A stretch of DNA of 64,000 nucleotides from Pseudoponticoccus marisrubri (GTDB lineage: Bacteria > Pseudomonadota > Alphaproteobacteria > Rhodobacterales > Rhodobacteraceae), in NCBI RefSeq assembly GCF_001482405.1, contig NZ_LPXO01000012.1:1-64000 (forward strand), read 5' to 3'. Below, piece by piece: positions 7,973 through 17,529 of the stretch; within the stretch, counting starts at the first letter, position 1; every line of letters starts with the position of its first letter. The notes under the pieces are model-generated. The model had not been told where the DNA came from, did no database searches, and saw nothing but the letters and a program-made list of their open reading frames with translations. The translations under genes were made by a program, and so were the position numbers.

Positions 7973-8857
7973 ATGCCGCAGATGCCAGACGTCGCCCGCC
8001 GCCGCTTTGTCGACCCGATCTGCGATTCCGGGCGGTGGGACGCGTTCCGCCCGCGCCCCGGCGATATCGTGGTCTCGACCCCGCCGAAATCCGGCACAAC
8101 GTGGATGCAGGGCATCCTCGCGCTACTGATCTCGGGCGATCCGCAGGTGGATGCGAACCCCTCGATGAAGGCGCCGTGGATCGACATGAAGATGCGCCCG
8201 CTGGACGAGGTCATGGCCCGGCTGGAGGCGCAGACCGGGCGGCGCCACGTCAAGTCGCATTCCCCCTTCGACTGCATCCCCGACTGGCCGCAGCTGCGCT
8301 ATATCGCCGTCTACCGCCACCCGATCGATGTGCATTTATCGTACCGGGCGCACCGGGCGAACATGCGCTTCGATGTGGGCCTGGCCGAGGTCGCGCAGGA
8401 CCCGTCCGAGAGCTTTCGGCATTTCCTGCAGGACCGGACCGAGCATCACGGGCTGCCGGTGATCCTCGATCACTATCGCAGCGCGCTGGCCCGCGACGGG
8501 CAGGAGAGCCTGGCCCGGTTCCACTATGCCGACATGCTGCGCGACCTTGGGGGTGCGGTCGCGCGGGTGGCGCAGCACGTGGGCATCGACCACCCGCCCG
8601 AGCAGCTGGCCCGCCTGACCGAGGCCGCGCGTTTCGACAGCATGAAGGCCAATGCCGACCGGTTCACGCCCTCGGCTGGACAGGGATTCTGGCATGATGA
8701 CCGGGCCTTCTTCGACAGCGCGCGCTGCAACAAGTGGGAGGGGGTGCTGAGCGCCGAAGATCTGGCCGCCTATGACGCGGTGATGGCCGCCGCGCTGGAA
8801 CCCGACCAGCGCCGCTGGCTGGAAGGGGGCGATTCGGGGCTGGCCGGCGTAGGATAA
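7973..8857 (+). CDS. Sulfotransferase-domain protein
   Basis: A 294-residue protein of the PAPS-dependent sulfotransferase fold (PF00685 type). The 5'-phosphosulfate loop is PPKSGTTW at residues 37-44, and the 3'-phosphate motif is YRHPIDVHLSYR at 114-125. The KSHSPFD stretch near 94-100 would carry the catalytic region. Near the C-terminus WHDDRAFFDSARCNKW matches the usual end of cytosolic sulfotransferases. The acceptor is unknown. There is no signal peptide. Two close ATG codons, 7973 and 7982, are possible; 7973 follows GAAAGG. It is divergent from the DUF2853 gene. Confidence 0.75.
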   Translation: MPQMPDVARRRFVDPICDSGRWDAFRPRPGDIVVSTPPKSGTTWMQGILALLISGDPQVDANPSMKAPWIDMKMRPLDEVMARLEAQTGRRHVKSHSPFDCIPDWPQLRYIAVYRHPIDVHLSYRAHRANMRFDVGLAEVAQDPSESFRHFLQDRTEHHGLPVILDHYRSALARDGQESLARFHYADMLRDLGGAVARVAQHVGIDHPPEQLARLTEAARFDSMKANADRFTPSAGQGFWHDDRAFFDSARCNKWEGVLSAEDLAAYDAVMAAALEPDQRRWLEGGDSGLAGVG

Positions 8858-9116
8858 CGCGAAGCCTTGAAGGCTCGGACACGCATGGGATGTAGCGCCT
8901 GCGGGCGGTACACGGTGCCGCGATCATTGTGCGCGGATGCAGCACAACCCAAGGAGAGCCTCGACATTGTTTCGCCAACCAGAACAATGCGCCCACTGGC
9001 CGAATGCGCCATCAAGACCCGGATGCGCCAGAAACAATCCGTTTTTCCAAGCGGAATCCAGTTCTGACGTTGTGGAAAAAAGGGTAAACTTTGATCGACC
9101 TTTTGGGGAGGGTGGC

Positions 9117-9800
9117 ATGTCGACATCGAACTTGGAAGAGCATGAAACGGGCCCGCCGCGACCGGCGGGGCAGAACCGCTCGAACGGAACGCTGACGCGG
9201 GCCGAACTGGCGCAGGCGCGGCAGGCCGGCCTGTCGCTGGCCTATGATGCCGCGCAGGACGGCTGGGTGCGGCTGGACGTGATCGACGATATCGATCCGC
9301 CGGAAAGCGCGGGGGCGGCCGACATCACCCTGCGCCCGTGGCGGGCAGAGGATGTCTTCACCTATGTCGCGCTGCTGGATGACAACGCCGTGTGGGAGAC
9401 CCTGCCCGAGGACTATCCCGCTCCGCTGACCGGGGACATGGCCCGCGCGCTGATCGAGCTGTCCAATGACAGCCCGCACCACCTTGTCCGCGCCATCGTG
9501 ATGGACGGCGCGCCGGTGGGCCAGGTGCGCCTGCAATACGACGCCGACCCCGGCGACAGCGCCACGGCCGAGATCAGCTATTGGCTGGGCCGGGCCTATT
9601 GGGGGCGCGGCATCGCCTCGGCCACGGTGGCGCGCTTCGCGGAATCGAGCCTGGCGCGGCACCCCGGGATCACGCGGCTGATCGCGCGGGTCAAGTCCGG
9701 CAACATCGCCTCGGCCCGGGTACTGGAAAAGGCCGGCTTCCGGCTGCAGGGCACCGACCCCAAGGATGCGGACTGGCAGGTCTACCACCGCAGCCGTTAG
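9117..9800 (+). CDS. GNAT N-acetyltransferase, RimJ/RimL-like
   Basis: A 227-residue protein. Residues 1-67 are an extension without recognised fold; from LRPWRAEDV near 72 it follows the RimJ/RimL acetyltransferase pattern. The acetyl-CoA binding segment is YWGRGIAS near 161-168, with RVKSGNIASARVLEKAGF close to the end. It probably acetylates an amine of a protein or small molecule; the substrate cannot be told. The start at 9117 follows GGGAGGG by four bases. The frame is open further upstream to 8937, without homology. A TAAACT at 9085-9090 could be its -10. Confidence 0.75.
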   Translation: MSTSNLEEHETGPPRPAGQNRSNGTLTRAELAQARQAGLSLAYDAAQDGWVRLDVIDDIDPPESAGAADITLRPWRAEDVFTYVALLDDNAVWETLPEDYPAPLTGDMARALIELSNDSPHHLVRAIVMDGAPVGQVRLQYDADPGDSATAEISYWLGRAYWGRGIASATVARFAESSLARHPGITRLIARVKSGNIASARVLEKAGFRLQGTDPKDADWQVYHRSR

Positions 9801-9842
9801 GCCCTTGGCGCGCCCGGCCCGCACCGGACGCGTCGGCCCCGC

Positions 9843-10778
9843 TCAGGGCTTGCCGATACAGGCGGCCAGCTCGGCCTCGCGGGCCTTCTGCTCGGCATTC
9901 ATGACGGCCATGTCCGGCCCGGTCATGCACCAGCCGAAATGCGCCGTGTATTCGGTCAGCCAGCGCGGCCCGACAAAGCCGCAGCCGCGCGCCGCCGCCT
10001 CTTGGGCCAGCGCCGTGGCGTGCTTGGCATAGGTGTCGCAGACCACCTTCTGCTGGTCGGGCAGCGGCAGCGGCACGGTCGGGATCGGCGTCACGGTGCC
10101 GGTCTTCATCCCCTTGTCGTCGGGATGCAGGTTCATGACGAACTCGAGATAGGCCCCGAACTTGTCACCCGGCCAGGTGGTGCGGCCATCCCCGACCAGC
10201 CGCTTGGCGTGGTTCATGCGGATGTCGTAATGCCCCTCGCGCTTGCCGATGCGCGACCGGGCCTGCTGAGCGTTGACGAACACCTCGAACTCCATGCCGA
10301 TACTGGTGTCGGGCGCCGGGTCGAGATCGGCCCAGTCATCTGAGCCGCTGTCGGACTCGGTGATGTACAGGGTTATGTCCATCTTGGTGTAGCGCGGCAC
10401 GTTGCGGATATAGACGATCTCGGCGAACCCGGTCTCCCAATAGCCGCCGCGGCTGATCGAGAAATCCCAGTCATGCGGGATCGTCACCACCGTCTTGCAG
10501 CGCACCGGCCCGGTCCAGCCCGGCTTTTTCGGATCGTAATCCGTGACCTGCACATGCAGCTGCAGCACGTGTTCGAAATCGTTCCCGATCACGTCGCCAT
10601 CGCCCTCGTCACTGTCGACCCCCATCAGGCGGGGGTGGAAGACGAAGGTGGCGGTTTCCTCTGCCGTGGCGGGACAGTCATGGACCCAGTCGCGCGCCTG
10701 CGCGGGCTGCACGGTTGCGATCAGGCCAAGGGCCGCGGCCCACAGGCAGGATGAAAGGATTGGTCGGCGGCTGAACAT
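9843..10778 (-). CDS. Unknown secreted protein, 311 residues
   Basis: I do not recognise this family. The N-terminus is a clear Sec signal peptide ending QPAQA near residue 29, so the protein is periplasmic or secreted. The mature part is rich in beta-prone segments, has an acidic DSDEGDGD stretch near 55-62, and holds several cysteines, including a C-terminal group (CDTY, RGCGF, GWCMTG, AACIG) that may form disulfides. No repeats or membrane segments were seen. It is monocistronic and has its own promoter with a symmetrical site over the -35 region. Confidence 0.65.
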   Translation of the reverse strand: MFSRRPILSSCLWAAALGLIATVQPAQARDWVHDCPATAEETATFVFHPRLMGVDSDEGDGDVIGNDFEHVLQLHVQVTDYDPKKPGWTGPVRCKTVVTIPHDWDFSISRGGYWETGFAEIVYIRNVPRYTKMDITLYITESDSGSDDWADLDPAPDTSIGMEFEVFVNAQQARSRIGKREGHYDIRMNHAKRLVGDGRTTWPGDKFGAYLEFVMNLHPDDKGMKTGTVTPIPTVPLPLPDQQKVVCDTYAKHATALAQEAAARGCGFVGPRWLTEYTAHFGWCMTGPDMAVMNAEQKAREAELAACIGKP

Positions 10779-10817
10779 CGTCGTGACTCCGGTTCAATCT
10801 GGCGCGTCCCGCCCGGA

Positions 10818-10859
10818 GTATAGCGCGCCGCCGCCCCGCCCCCCATGATCCCGATCATG
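10818..10859 (-). promoter_or_regulatory. Promoter with dyad operator for the unknown secreted protein
   Basis: On the minus strand TATACT (10823-10818) is a good -10, 40 bases before the start codon. About 17-20 bases further upstream, CATGATC and GATCATG (10844-10850 and 10853-10859) form a perfect dyad around two C/G pairs, overlapping the expected -35. This is a typical geometry for a dimeric regulator site. The regulator is unknown. Confidence 0.4.
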
Positions 10860-10871
10860 CCCCGCCCGAAT

Positions 10872-10904
10872 CGAAACGGCGGGGCGCCGCAAGGCACCCC
10901 GCCG
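10872..10904 (-). terminator. Terminator of ahcY
   Basis: CGGCGGGG-C-GCC (10877-10888) pairs with GGC-A-CCCCGCCG (10893-10904) around a four-base loop, 12 GC-rich positions with one mismatch. On the minus strand it is followed by TTTCG, about 26 bases past the ahcY stop. Confidence 0.65.
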
Positions 10905-10930
10905 CCATGTCACCGCGCAGCGCGCGGGTC

Positions 10931-12319
<1,389 letters not shown>

Positions 12320-12427
12320 CCGCCCGTCTCCATCTGTGTCTAGGGATTGCCCGGGCACCTATCATTCCTTGCGTCACGCGACAACGCGGATAAACTCACA
12401 ATCAAAACAGACCGGCGAGGCGACGGC

Positions 12428-13150
12428 ATGAGCAGCGACACCATCACGCAGCCCGACCCGACCTGCCCGGGCACCGAGGCGCGCAACGAGTACGGGCGCT
12501 ATCACGTGCCGCAGGGGCTGGAGGGGCGCCCGGCCGCCAAGGCCGTGCTGGCCGGCCGCGCCTTCGAGCCCGAGACGCTGGCCTTTATGCGCGCCCATGC
12601 GGGCGACGGTGACATCATCCATGCGGGCGCCTTCTTCGGCGATTTCATCCCGGCCCTGTCGCAGGCCTTGGCGCCCGGCGCGCGGCTCTGGGCGTTCGAG
12701 CCCAATCCCGGCAATTTCGCTGCCGCGCAACGAACCGTCGCGCTCAACGGGCTGGAGAATGTCACCCTGGCCAATGCCGCGCTCTCCAACCGGGACGAGA
12801 CGGTGCTGTTCCGCACGCGGGACGCGGAAGGAAAGTCGCTGGGCGGGATCTCGCATTTCGTCGAGGAGGACGGCGAGGGGGTGGAGCCCGTCCGGGCCGT
12901 GATGCTGGATTTCAGCGTGCCGCTGGCGCGTCCGGTCTCGATCCTGCAACTGGATGTCGAGGGGCACGAGAAACAGGCCCTGAAGGGCGCCTACCACATC
13001 ATCAACCGGTGGCAGCCCATCCTGATCCTCGAGTATTTCTCGCAGACCCAGTGGATCAACCGCACCTTCCGCAGCCTCAGCTACACGCGCATCGGCAAGC
13101 TGCACGGCAATTTCGTATACGCCCCCGACGGCGCGGGGATCACGCTCTAG
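12428..13150 (+). CDS. FkbM-family methyltransferase
   Basis: A 240-residue class I SAM-dependent methyltransferase. Binding of SAM is indicated by DIIHAGAFFGDF and WAFEPNPGNF, and the FkbM hallmark LQLDVEGHEKQAL is near residue 178-190. FkbM proteins usually O-methylate sugars or polyketides; the substrate here is unknown. It is divergent from ahcY across 108 bases, so a methyltransferase sits beside the enzyme that removes its by-product. Its stop codon overlaps that of the convergent secreted protein gene within CTAG. Confidence 0.8.
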   Translation: MSSDTITQPDPTCPGTEARNEYGRYHVPQGLEGRPAAKAVLAGRAFEPETLAFMRAHAGDGDIIHAGAFFGDFIPALSQALAPGARLWAFEPNPGNFAAAQRTVALNGLENVTLANAALSNRDETVLFRTRDAEGKSLGGISHFVEEDGEGVEPVRAVMLDFSVPLARPVSILQLDVEGHEKQALKGAYHIINRWQPILILEYFSQTQWINRTFRSLSYTRIGKLHGNFVYAPDGAGITL

Positions 13151-13446
13151 CTCGGCAGGCCCGCGGGTTGCGGCTTGCGCACCACCCAGTCGGTGCCGTG
13201 GGCGGCGATGCAGGTGATGCCGTTGGCGCGGGTGACCAGCAGCGTCCAGGTGCCGTATTCGGGCGAGGCCCAGATCTCCATCAGCTGGCTCTGGCCTTGC
13301 AGCCCGCCGGCAGTGCGCACCTCGTCATGGCGGTCCGACAGCATCTCGACGATCTCGGCCCGGGGGCCACAGGACATGTGTTGGGCAAAGGCGGGGAGGG
13401 CCGATGCAACAAGCATCGCGCCGCCCGCAAGAACGGGCCTGATCAT
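13147..13446 (-). CDS. Small secreted protein of unknown function
   Basis: A 99-residue protein with signal peptide ending ALPAFA near residue 21. The mature domain of about 78 residues has two cysteines (MSCGPR and GITCIAAH) placed so that they could form one disulfide, and a WASPEYGTWTLLVTRANG stretch. Such short proteins are common in Rhodobacteraceae, but I cannot name a function. The start at 13446 has a GAGAGGA upstream and directly opens the signal peptide. Confidence 0.65.
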   Translation of the reverse strand: MIRPVLAGGAMLVASALPAFAQHMSCGPRAEIVEMLSDRHDEVRTAGGLQGQSQLMEIWASPEYGTWTLLVTRANGITCIAAHGTDWVVRKPQPAGLPS

Positions 13447-13595
13447 GGCATTTTCCTCTCTGTTTACGCGGAGGAAACGCATGAAACCCGCCTTTGGTTC
13501 AGTTTCCCCGCCCGCGCTCACGGGCTTGTCATGCAAGGCGTCGATTTACAGCCGGGCGCGATCGGCCTAGAGCACGGCCGAGCCAAGAGGACGAC

Positions 13596-14192
13596 ATGCC
13601 CAAACCCCAACGCGCCTGGCAACGGATGCTCTCGGGCCGCAGGCTGGACCTGCTGGACCCGACCCCGGTGGATATCGAGATCGAGGACATCGCCCACGGG
13701 CTGGCCTTCGTGGCCCGCTGGAACGGGCAGACCCAGGGCGATTACGCCTATTCCGTGGCCGAGCATTCCCTGCTGGTCGAAACGATCTTCGGGCGGCTCT
13801 GCCCGCAGGCCGGCGCGGCCGAGCGGCTGACCGCCCTTCTGCACGACGCCCCCGAATACGTGATCGGCGACATGATCTCGCCGGTGAAGGCCGCGGTGGG
13901 CCCGGGCTATGAGGAGCTGGACAAGCGGCTGAGCGCGGCGGTGCATATCCGCTTCGGCCTGCCCGCCCTGCCCGACCCGCGGCTCAAGAAACAGATCAAG
14001 AAGGCCGACCGCGTCTCGGCCTGGATGGAGGCGGTGCAGATCGCGGGCTTTACCGAGGCCGAGGCCAACCGCTTCTTCGGCGCGCCGGACCGCGCGATGA
14101 TCGCCGACCTGTCCATCCGGCTGCGCCCGCCGGTCGAGGTCCGTACCGAGTTCACCGCCCGCCACGCCACCCTTCTGGAGCAGATGCCATGA
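13596..14192 (+). CDS. HD-domain nucleotidase-like hydrolase (YfbR/HDDC2 type)
   Basis: A 198-residue metal-dependent phosphohydrolase of the HD superfamily. Metal ligands are visible as His57 in AEHSLLV, His83-Asp84 in LLHDAPEYVIGD and an Asp in KADRVSAW. Opening residues GRRLDLLDPTPVDIEIEDIAHGLA match the group that contains 5'-deoxynucleotidase YfbR relatives. The likely role is nucleotide clean-up, but the substrate is unproven. Its stop overlaps the next gene's start (ATGA), so the two are coupled. Confidence 0.75.
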   Translation: MPKPQRAWQRMLSGRRLDLLDPTPVDIEIEDIAHGLAFVARWNGQTQGDYAYSVAEHSLLVETIFGRLCPQAGAAERLTALLHDAPEYVIGDMISPVKAAVGPGYEELDKRLSAAVHIRFGLPALPDPRLKKQIKKADRVSAWMEAVQIAGFTEAEANRFFGAPDRAMIADLSIRLRPPVEVRTEFTARHATLLEQMP

Positions 14193-14674
14193 TCACCTGC
14201 CGCCCCGCCGGGCCGCTCGATGCCCGCCCGCTGGCCGAGCTGATCAACGAGATCATTGAGGCCGGCGGCAGCACCGCCCTCACCACGCTCTTCACCCCGC
14301 AGAGCATGCGCGACTGGATGACCCGTGCCGAGGGGCGCGCCGCCTGGACCTTGGCCGAGGACGAGAGCGGCACCGTGCTGGGCTTCCAGTGTATCGAGCC
14401 GGCCGAGTACCTGCCGGAGGAGGCGGTCGAGATCGCCACCTTTGCCCGGCGTGGCCGCACCGGGCTGGGCATCGGCTCGGCGCTGTTCGAGCGCACCAAG
14501 GCCGCCGCGCGGGCGCTGGGCTATGCTTGGATCAACGCAAATATCCGCGCCGACAATGCCGGCGGGCTGGCCTATTACCAGAGCCGCGGGTTCGAAGATT
14601 ACGCCATCAAGCGCGGGGTGGATATCGGCGGCGGGCTGACCGTCGACAAGGTGTTCAAGCGCTACGACCTGTGA
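14189..14674 (+). CDS. GNAT N-acetyltransferase
   Basis: A 161-residue acetyltransferase. It starts with the family's RPAGPLDARPLAELIN, holds the acetyl-CoA loop RRGRTGLGIGSALFE near 89-103 and ends with NAGGLAYYQSRGFEDY. The substrate is unknown. It overlaps the HD hydrolase gene by four bases and converges on regA, 12 bases away. Confidence 0.75.
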   Translation: MITCRPAGPLDARPLAELINEIIEAGGSTALTTLFTPQSMRDWMTRAEGRAAWTLAEDESGTVLGFQCIEPAEYLPEEAVEIATFARRGRTGLGIGSALFERTKAAARALGYAWINANIRADNAGGLAYYQSRGFEDYAIKRGVDIGGGLTVDKVFKRYDL

Positions 14675-14686
14675 CGCGGCCCCCGC

Positions 14687-15241
14687 TCAGCGCGGGCTGC
14701 GCTTGGCCAGGATGCGTTGCAGGGTGCGGCGATGCATGTTCAGCCGCCGCGCGGTTTCCGAGACATTGCGGTCACAGAGCTCGTAGACCCGCTGGATATG
14801 TTCCCAGCGCACGCGATCCGCGCTCATCGGGTTCTCGGGCGGCGGGGGCAGGTCGTCGCCCTTGGCCAAAAGCGCGTTGGTGATGTCCATCGCGTCGGCC
14901 GGCTTGGACAGGTAATCCGTGGCGCCGATCTTGACCGCGGCCACCGCAGTGGCGATGGCGCCGTAGCCGGTGAGCACGACGATGCGCGAATCGGGGCGCT
15001 TCTCGCGCAGCACCTCGACCACGTCCAGCCCGTTGCCATCCTCCAGCCGCAGGTCGACCACCGCGTAGGCCGGCGGACGGGCGGTGGCGACGGCGGTCCC
15101 GGCCGCGACCGACCCGGCCATCTCGACCTCGAAACCACGCTTCTCCATGGCCTTGGCAAGGCGCCGCAGGAACGGCTCGTCATCATCGACGAGCAGCAAT
15201 GTCCGGTCCTCGCCCAGTTCCTCGAAGTCGTGATCCGCCAA
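14687..15241 (-). CDS. regA: Redox response regulator RegA (PrrA)
   Basis: A 184-residue DNA-binding response regulator, the target of RegB, controlling respiration, redox balance and, where present, photosynthesis and CO2/N2 fixation. The receiver has LLLVDDD near 16-21, phospho-acceptor Asp63 in VVDLRLEDG, and Lys in YLSKPAD. A proline-rich linker (DDLPPPPENP) leads to a Fis-type helix-turn-helix, VSETARRLNMHRRTLQRIL, which is almost invariant in this family. It is transcribed in the same direction as senC, 83 bases downstream of it. Confidence 0.95.
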   Translation of the reverse strand: MADHDFEELGEDRTLLLVDDDEPFLRRLAKAMEKRGFEVEMAGSVAAGTAVATARPPAYAVVDLRLEDGNGLDVVEVLREKRPDSRIVVLTGYGAIATAVAAVKIGATDYLSKPADAMDITNALLAKGDDLPPPPENPMSADRVRWEHIQRVYELCDRNVSETARRLNMHRRTLQRILAKRSPR

Positions 15242-15324
15242 GGCCGTGCTCCTCGCCCAACTATCCGTGTGGCCTCAAGTCTTAGGGCGTCGGGCGGGGG
15301 TGGTCAAACCTTCTCACGGGGCTG

Positions 15325-15945
15325 TCAAGAGGCCTCAATGAAGCAGGCGACGCGGTCGGCCATCTGCTCGGGCGTCTCCTCGCGCCGGAAATAGTCGACA
15401 AACCCCTCTTCGGGCAGCACCAGATAGGTGAAGGTCGAGTGGTCCACGAGGTAGTAATCGGGATCGCCGTCCTGCTTGTTGTAGTAGGTCCGGTAGGCCT
15501 GGCTGGCCGCCTTGACCTGCTCGGGTGAGCCGGTCAGCCCGATCATCTTGTCATGCATCAGGTCGGCGAACTGGCCTACCGCCTCGGGCGTGTCCCGTTC
15601 GGGATCGACCGAGATGAAGACCGGCGTCGCGCTGTAGCCGCGCTCGGCCAGCACGTCCACCGCGTCGGCATTGCGCGCCACGTCGAAGGGGCAGACATCG
15701 GGGCAGAAGGTATAGCCGAAATAGACGAGGCTCGGCTCGGTGATCACGTCCGCGTCGGTCACCGTCTCGCCCGCCGCGTTGACCAGCGTGAAGGGTCCGC
15801 CGATCTGGTCCGACCCGCCCGCGACGGCGCCCGCCCGGCACTGGGCGAACCGGTCGCCCCCACTCGGACCCGTGGTGGCATACCAGACGCCGCCCACCAG
15901 GGCGACAACGGCGACGGAGGCGGCGATTGCGGCAGTACGAAGCAT
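15325..15945 (-). CDS. senC: SenC/PrrC, Sco1-type copper protein
   Basis: A 206-residue membrane-anchored periplasmic protein with an N-terminal helix (about 2-22). The Sco motif is YTFCPDVCPFD, two Cys four residues apart, and the third copper ligand is His in VDHSTFTYLV. It delivers copper to cytochrome c oxidase and, in Rhodobacter, helps pass the redox signal to the RegB/PrrB kinase. The start at 15945 follows AAGGGA. It is divergent from regB across 76 bases and upstream of regA, the standard arrangement. Confidence 0.93.
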   Translation of the reverse strand: MLRTAAIAASVAVVALVGGVWYATTGPSGGDRFAQCRAGAVAGGSDQIGGPFTLVNAAGETVTDADVITEPSLVYFGYTFCPDVCPFDVARNADAVDVLAERGYSATPVFISVDPERDTPEAVGQFADLMHDKMIGLTGSPEQVKAASQAYRTYYNKQDGDPDYYLVDHSTFTYLVLPEEGFVDYFRREETPEQMADRVACFIEAS

Positions 15946-16021
15946 CGGCAGTCCCTTTGCGAAAACCCGCAACACAGGTATCAATCGCTGCGTCGGGAAC
16001 AAGGGACGAAAAGGCGCAGCC

Positions 16022-17425
16022 ATGGGCGATCTGGGACTGATCGGCGAATCCGAGCGCGGCAACTGGATCCGCCTGCGCACCATGATCCTGCTGCGCTGGT
16101 TCGCCATCGTCGGGCAGCTGACCGCGATCACCGTCGCGCAGGAGATGTACAACCTCCAGCTGGAGCTGGGCCTGTGCTACCTCGCCGTCGGCGTCTCGGT
16201 CATGGGCAACCTGATCGCGATCTTCATCTTCCCCGAGAACAAGCGCCTGTCCGAGACAGAGAACTTCCTGATGGTCATGTTCGACCTGTTGCAGCTCTGT
16301 TTCCTGCTGTTCCTCACCGGCGGGCTGCACAACCCCTTCTCGCTGCTGGTACTGGGGCCGGTGACGGTCTCGGCCTCGGTGCTGACGCTGCGCTCGACCC
16401 TGATCCTCGGCGCCACGGCCTTCCTGCTGGTCTCGGCCATGGTCTACTACCACCTGCCGCTGCGCACCGAACAGGGCTTCATCCTGCGCATCCCCGATGT
16501 CTTCGTCTTCGGCCAGTGGACCGCGATCACCATCGCGCTTGTCTTCATCAGCGTCTATTCGCGCCGCGTCACGCGCGAGATGACCGCCATGTCCGACGCG
16601 CTGACCGCCACCCAGATGGCGCTGGCGCGGGCGCAGAAGCTCAACGACCTGGGCGGGGTGGTGGCCGCCGCCGCGCATGAGCTGGGCACGCCGCTGGCCA
16701 CGATCAAGCTGACCTCGGCCGAACTGGCCGAGGAGCTGGGCGACTATCCCGACGTGGCCGACCTGCGCGAGGACGCGCTGCTGATCCGCGCGCAGGCCGA
16801 TCGTTGCCGCGACATCCTGCGGTCGATGGGCCGGGCGGGCAAGGATGACCTGCACATGCGCCAGGCGCCGCTGGTCGAGGTGATCCGCGAGGCCGCCGAG
16901 CCGCACGAGAAGCGCGGCAAGGAGATCATCATCGAGGACGGGCCCGGGCCGGGGGGCGAGGACCTGCAACCGCAGATCCTGCGCCGCCCCGAGATCATCC
17001 ACGGGCTGCGCAACCTCGTGCAGAACGCGGTCGATTTCGCCCGCACCACCGTCTGGGTCGAGGCGCTGTGGACCGACGACCTGATCTCGATCCGCATCCT
17101 CGATGACGGGCGCGGCTTCCCGCCCCACGTGCTGGGCCGCATCGGCGACCCGTTCATGCGCCGCCGCCGCAGCGAAAGCGACCGCCGCGCGCGCCCCGAA
17201 TACGAAGGCATGGGGCTGGGCCTGTTCATCGCCAAGACGCTGCTGGAACGCAGCGGGGCCGAACTGAGCTTTGCCAATGGCAGCGATCCCTATACCGGTG
17301 CCGGCGCGCCGCAGGCCACCCGCGGCGGGGCCGTGGTCGAGGTGGTCTGGCCGCGCAGCCGGATCGTGCCCCCCGCGGTCGAGCCCGGCACCCCGCTGGG
17401 CGAGAACCGCCCGATCGAGATCTGA
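16022..17425 (+). CDS. regB: Redox sensor histidine kinase RegB (PrrB)
   Basis: A 467-residue membrane histidine kinase with six hydrophobic segments in the first 180 residues. The ubiquinone-sensing motif GGLHNPF is at 100-106. The phosphorylated histidine is His219 in AAAAHELGTPLATIKL, and the redox-active cysteine is Cys262 in ADRCRDIL; both are hallmarks of RegB. The ATPase domain shows the N-box GLRNLVQNAVDFA, DDGRGFP and GMGLGLFIAK. It phosphorylates RegA under reducing conditions. The start at 16022 is the first ATG after an AAAGG-like site; upstream frame extension is the complement of senC. Confidence 0.95.
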   Translation: MGDLGLIGESERGNWIRLRTMILLRWFAIVGQLTAITVAQEMYNLQLELGLCYLAVGVSVMGNLIAIFIFPENKRLSETENFLMVMFDLLQLCFLLFLTGGLHNPFSLLVLGPVTVSASVLTLRSTLILGATAFLLVSAMVYYHLPLRTEQGFILRIPDVFVFGQWTAITIALVFISVYSRRVTREMTAMSDALTATQMALARAQKLNDLGGVVAAAAHELGTPLATIKLTSAELAEELGDYPDVADLREDALLIRAQADRCRDILRSMGRAGKDDLHMRQAPLVEVIREAAEPHEKRGKEIIIEDGPGPGGEDLQPQILRRPEIIHGLRNLVQNAVDFARTTVWVEALWTDDLISIRILDDGRGFPPHVLGRIGDPFMRRRRSESDRRARPEYEGMGLGLFIAKTLLERSGAELSFANGSDPYTGAGAPQATRGGAVVEVVWPRSRIVPPAVEPGTPLGENRPIEI

Positions 17426-17529
17426 GCGTCCTTGATCCAGAGACGCGAAACATTTGGACTCTCCGGCACTTAACCATGCATTAACCTTTCCGGCCCTACG
17501 CTTGGCCGGGGCAGTGCAAGGAACGTGAC

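Noticed and set aside
12320-12427. SAH or SAM riboswitch in the ahcY leader
   Set aside because: The leader is about 100 bases and shows only a TGCCCGGGCA palindrome; none of the conserved core sequences could be matched.
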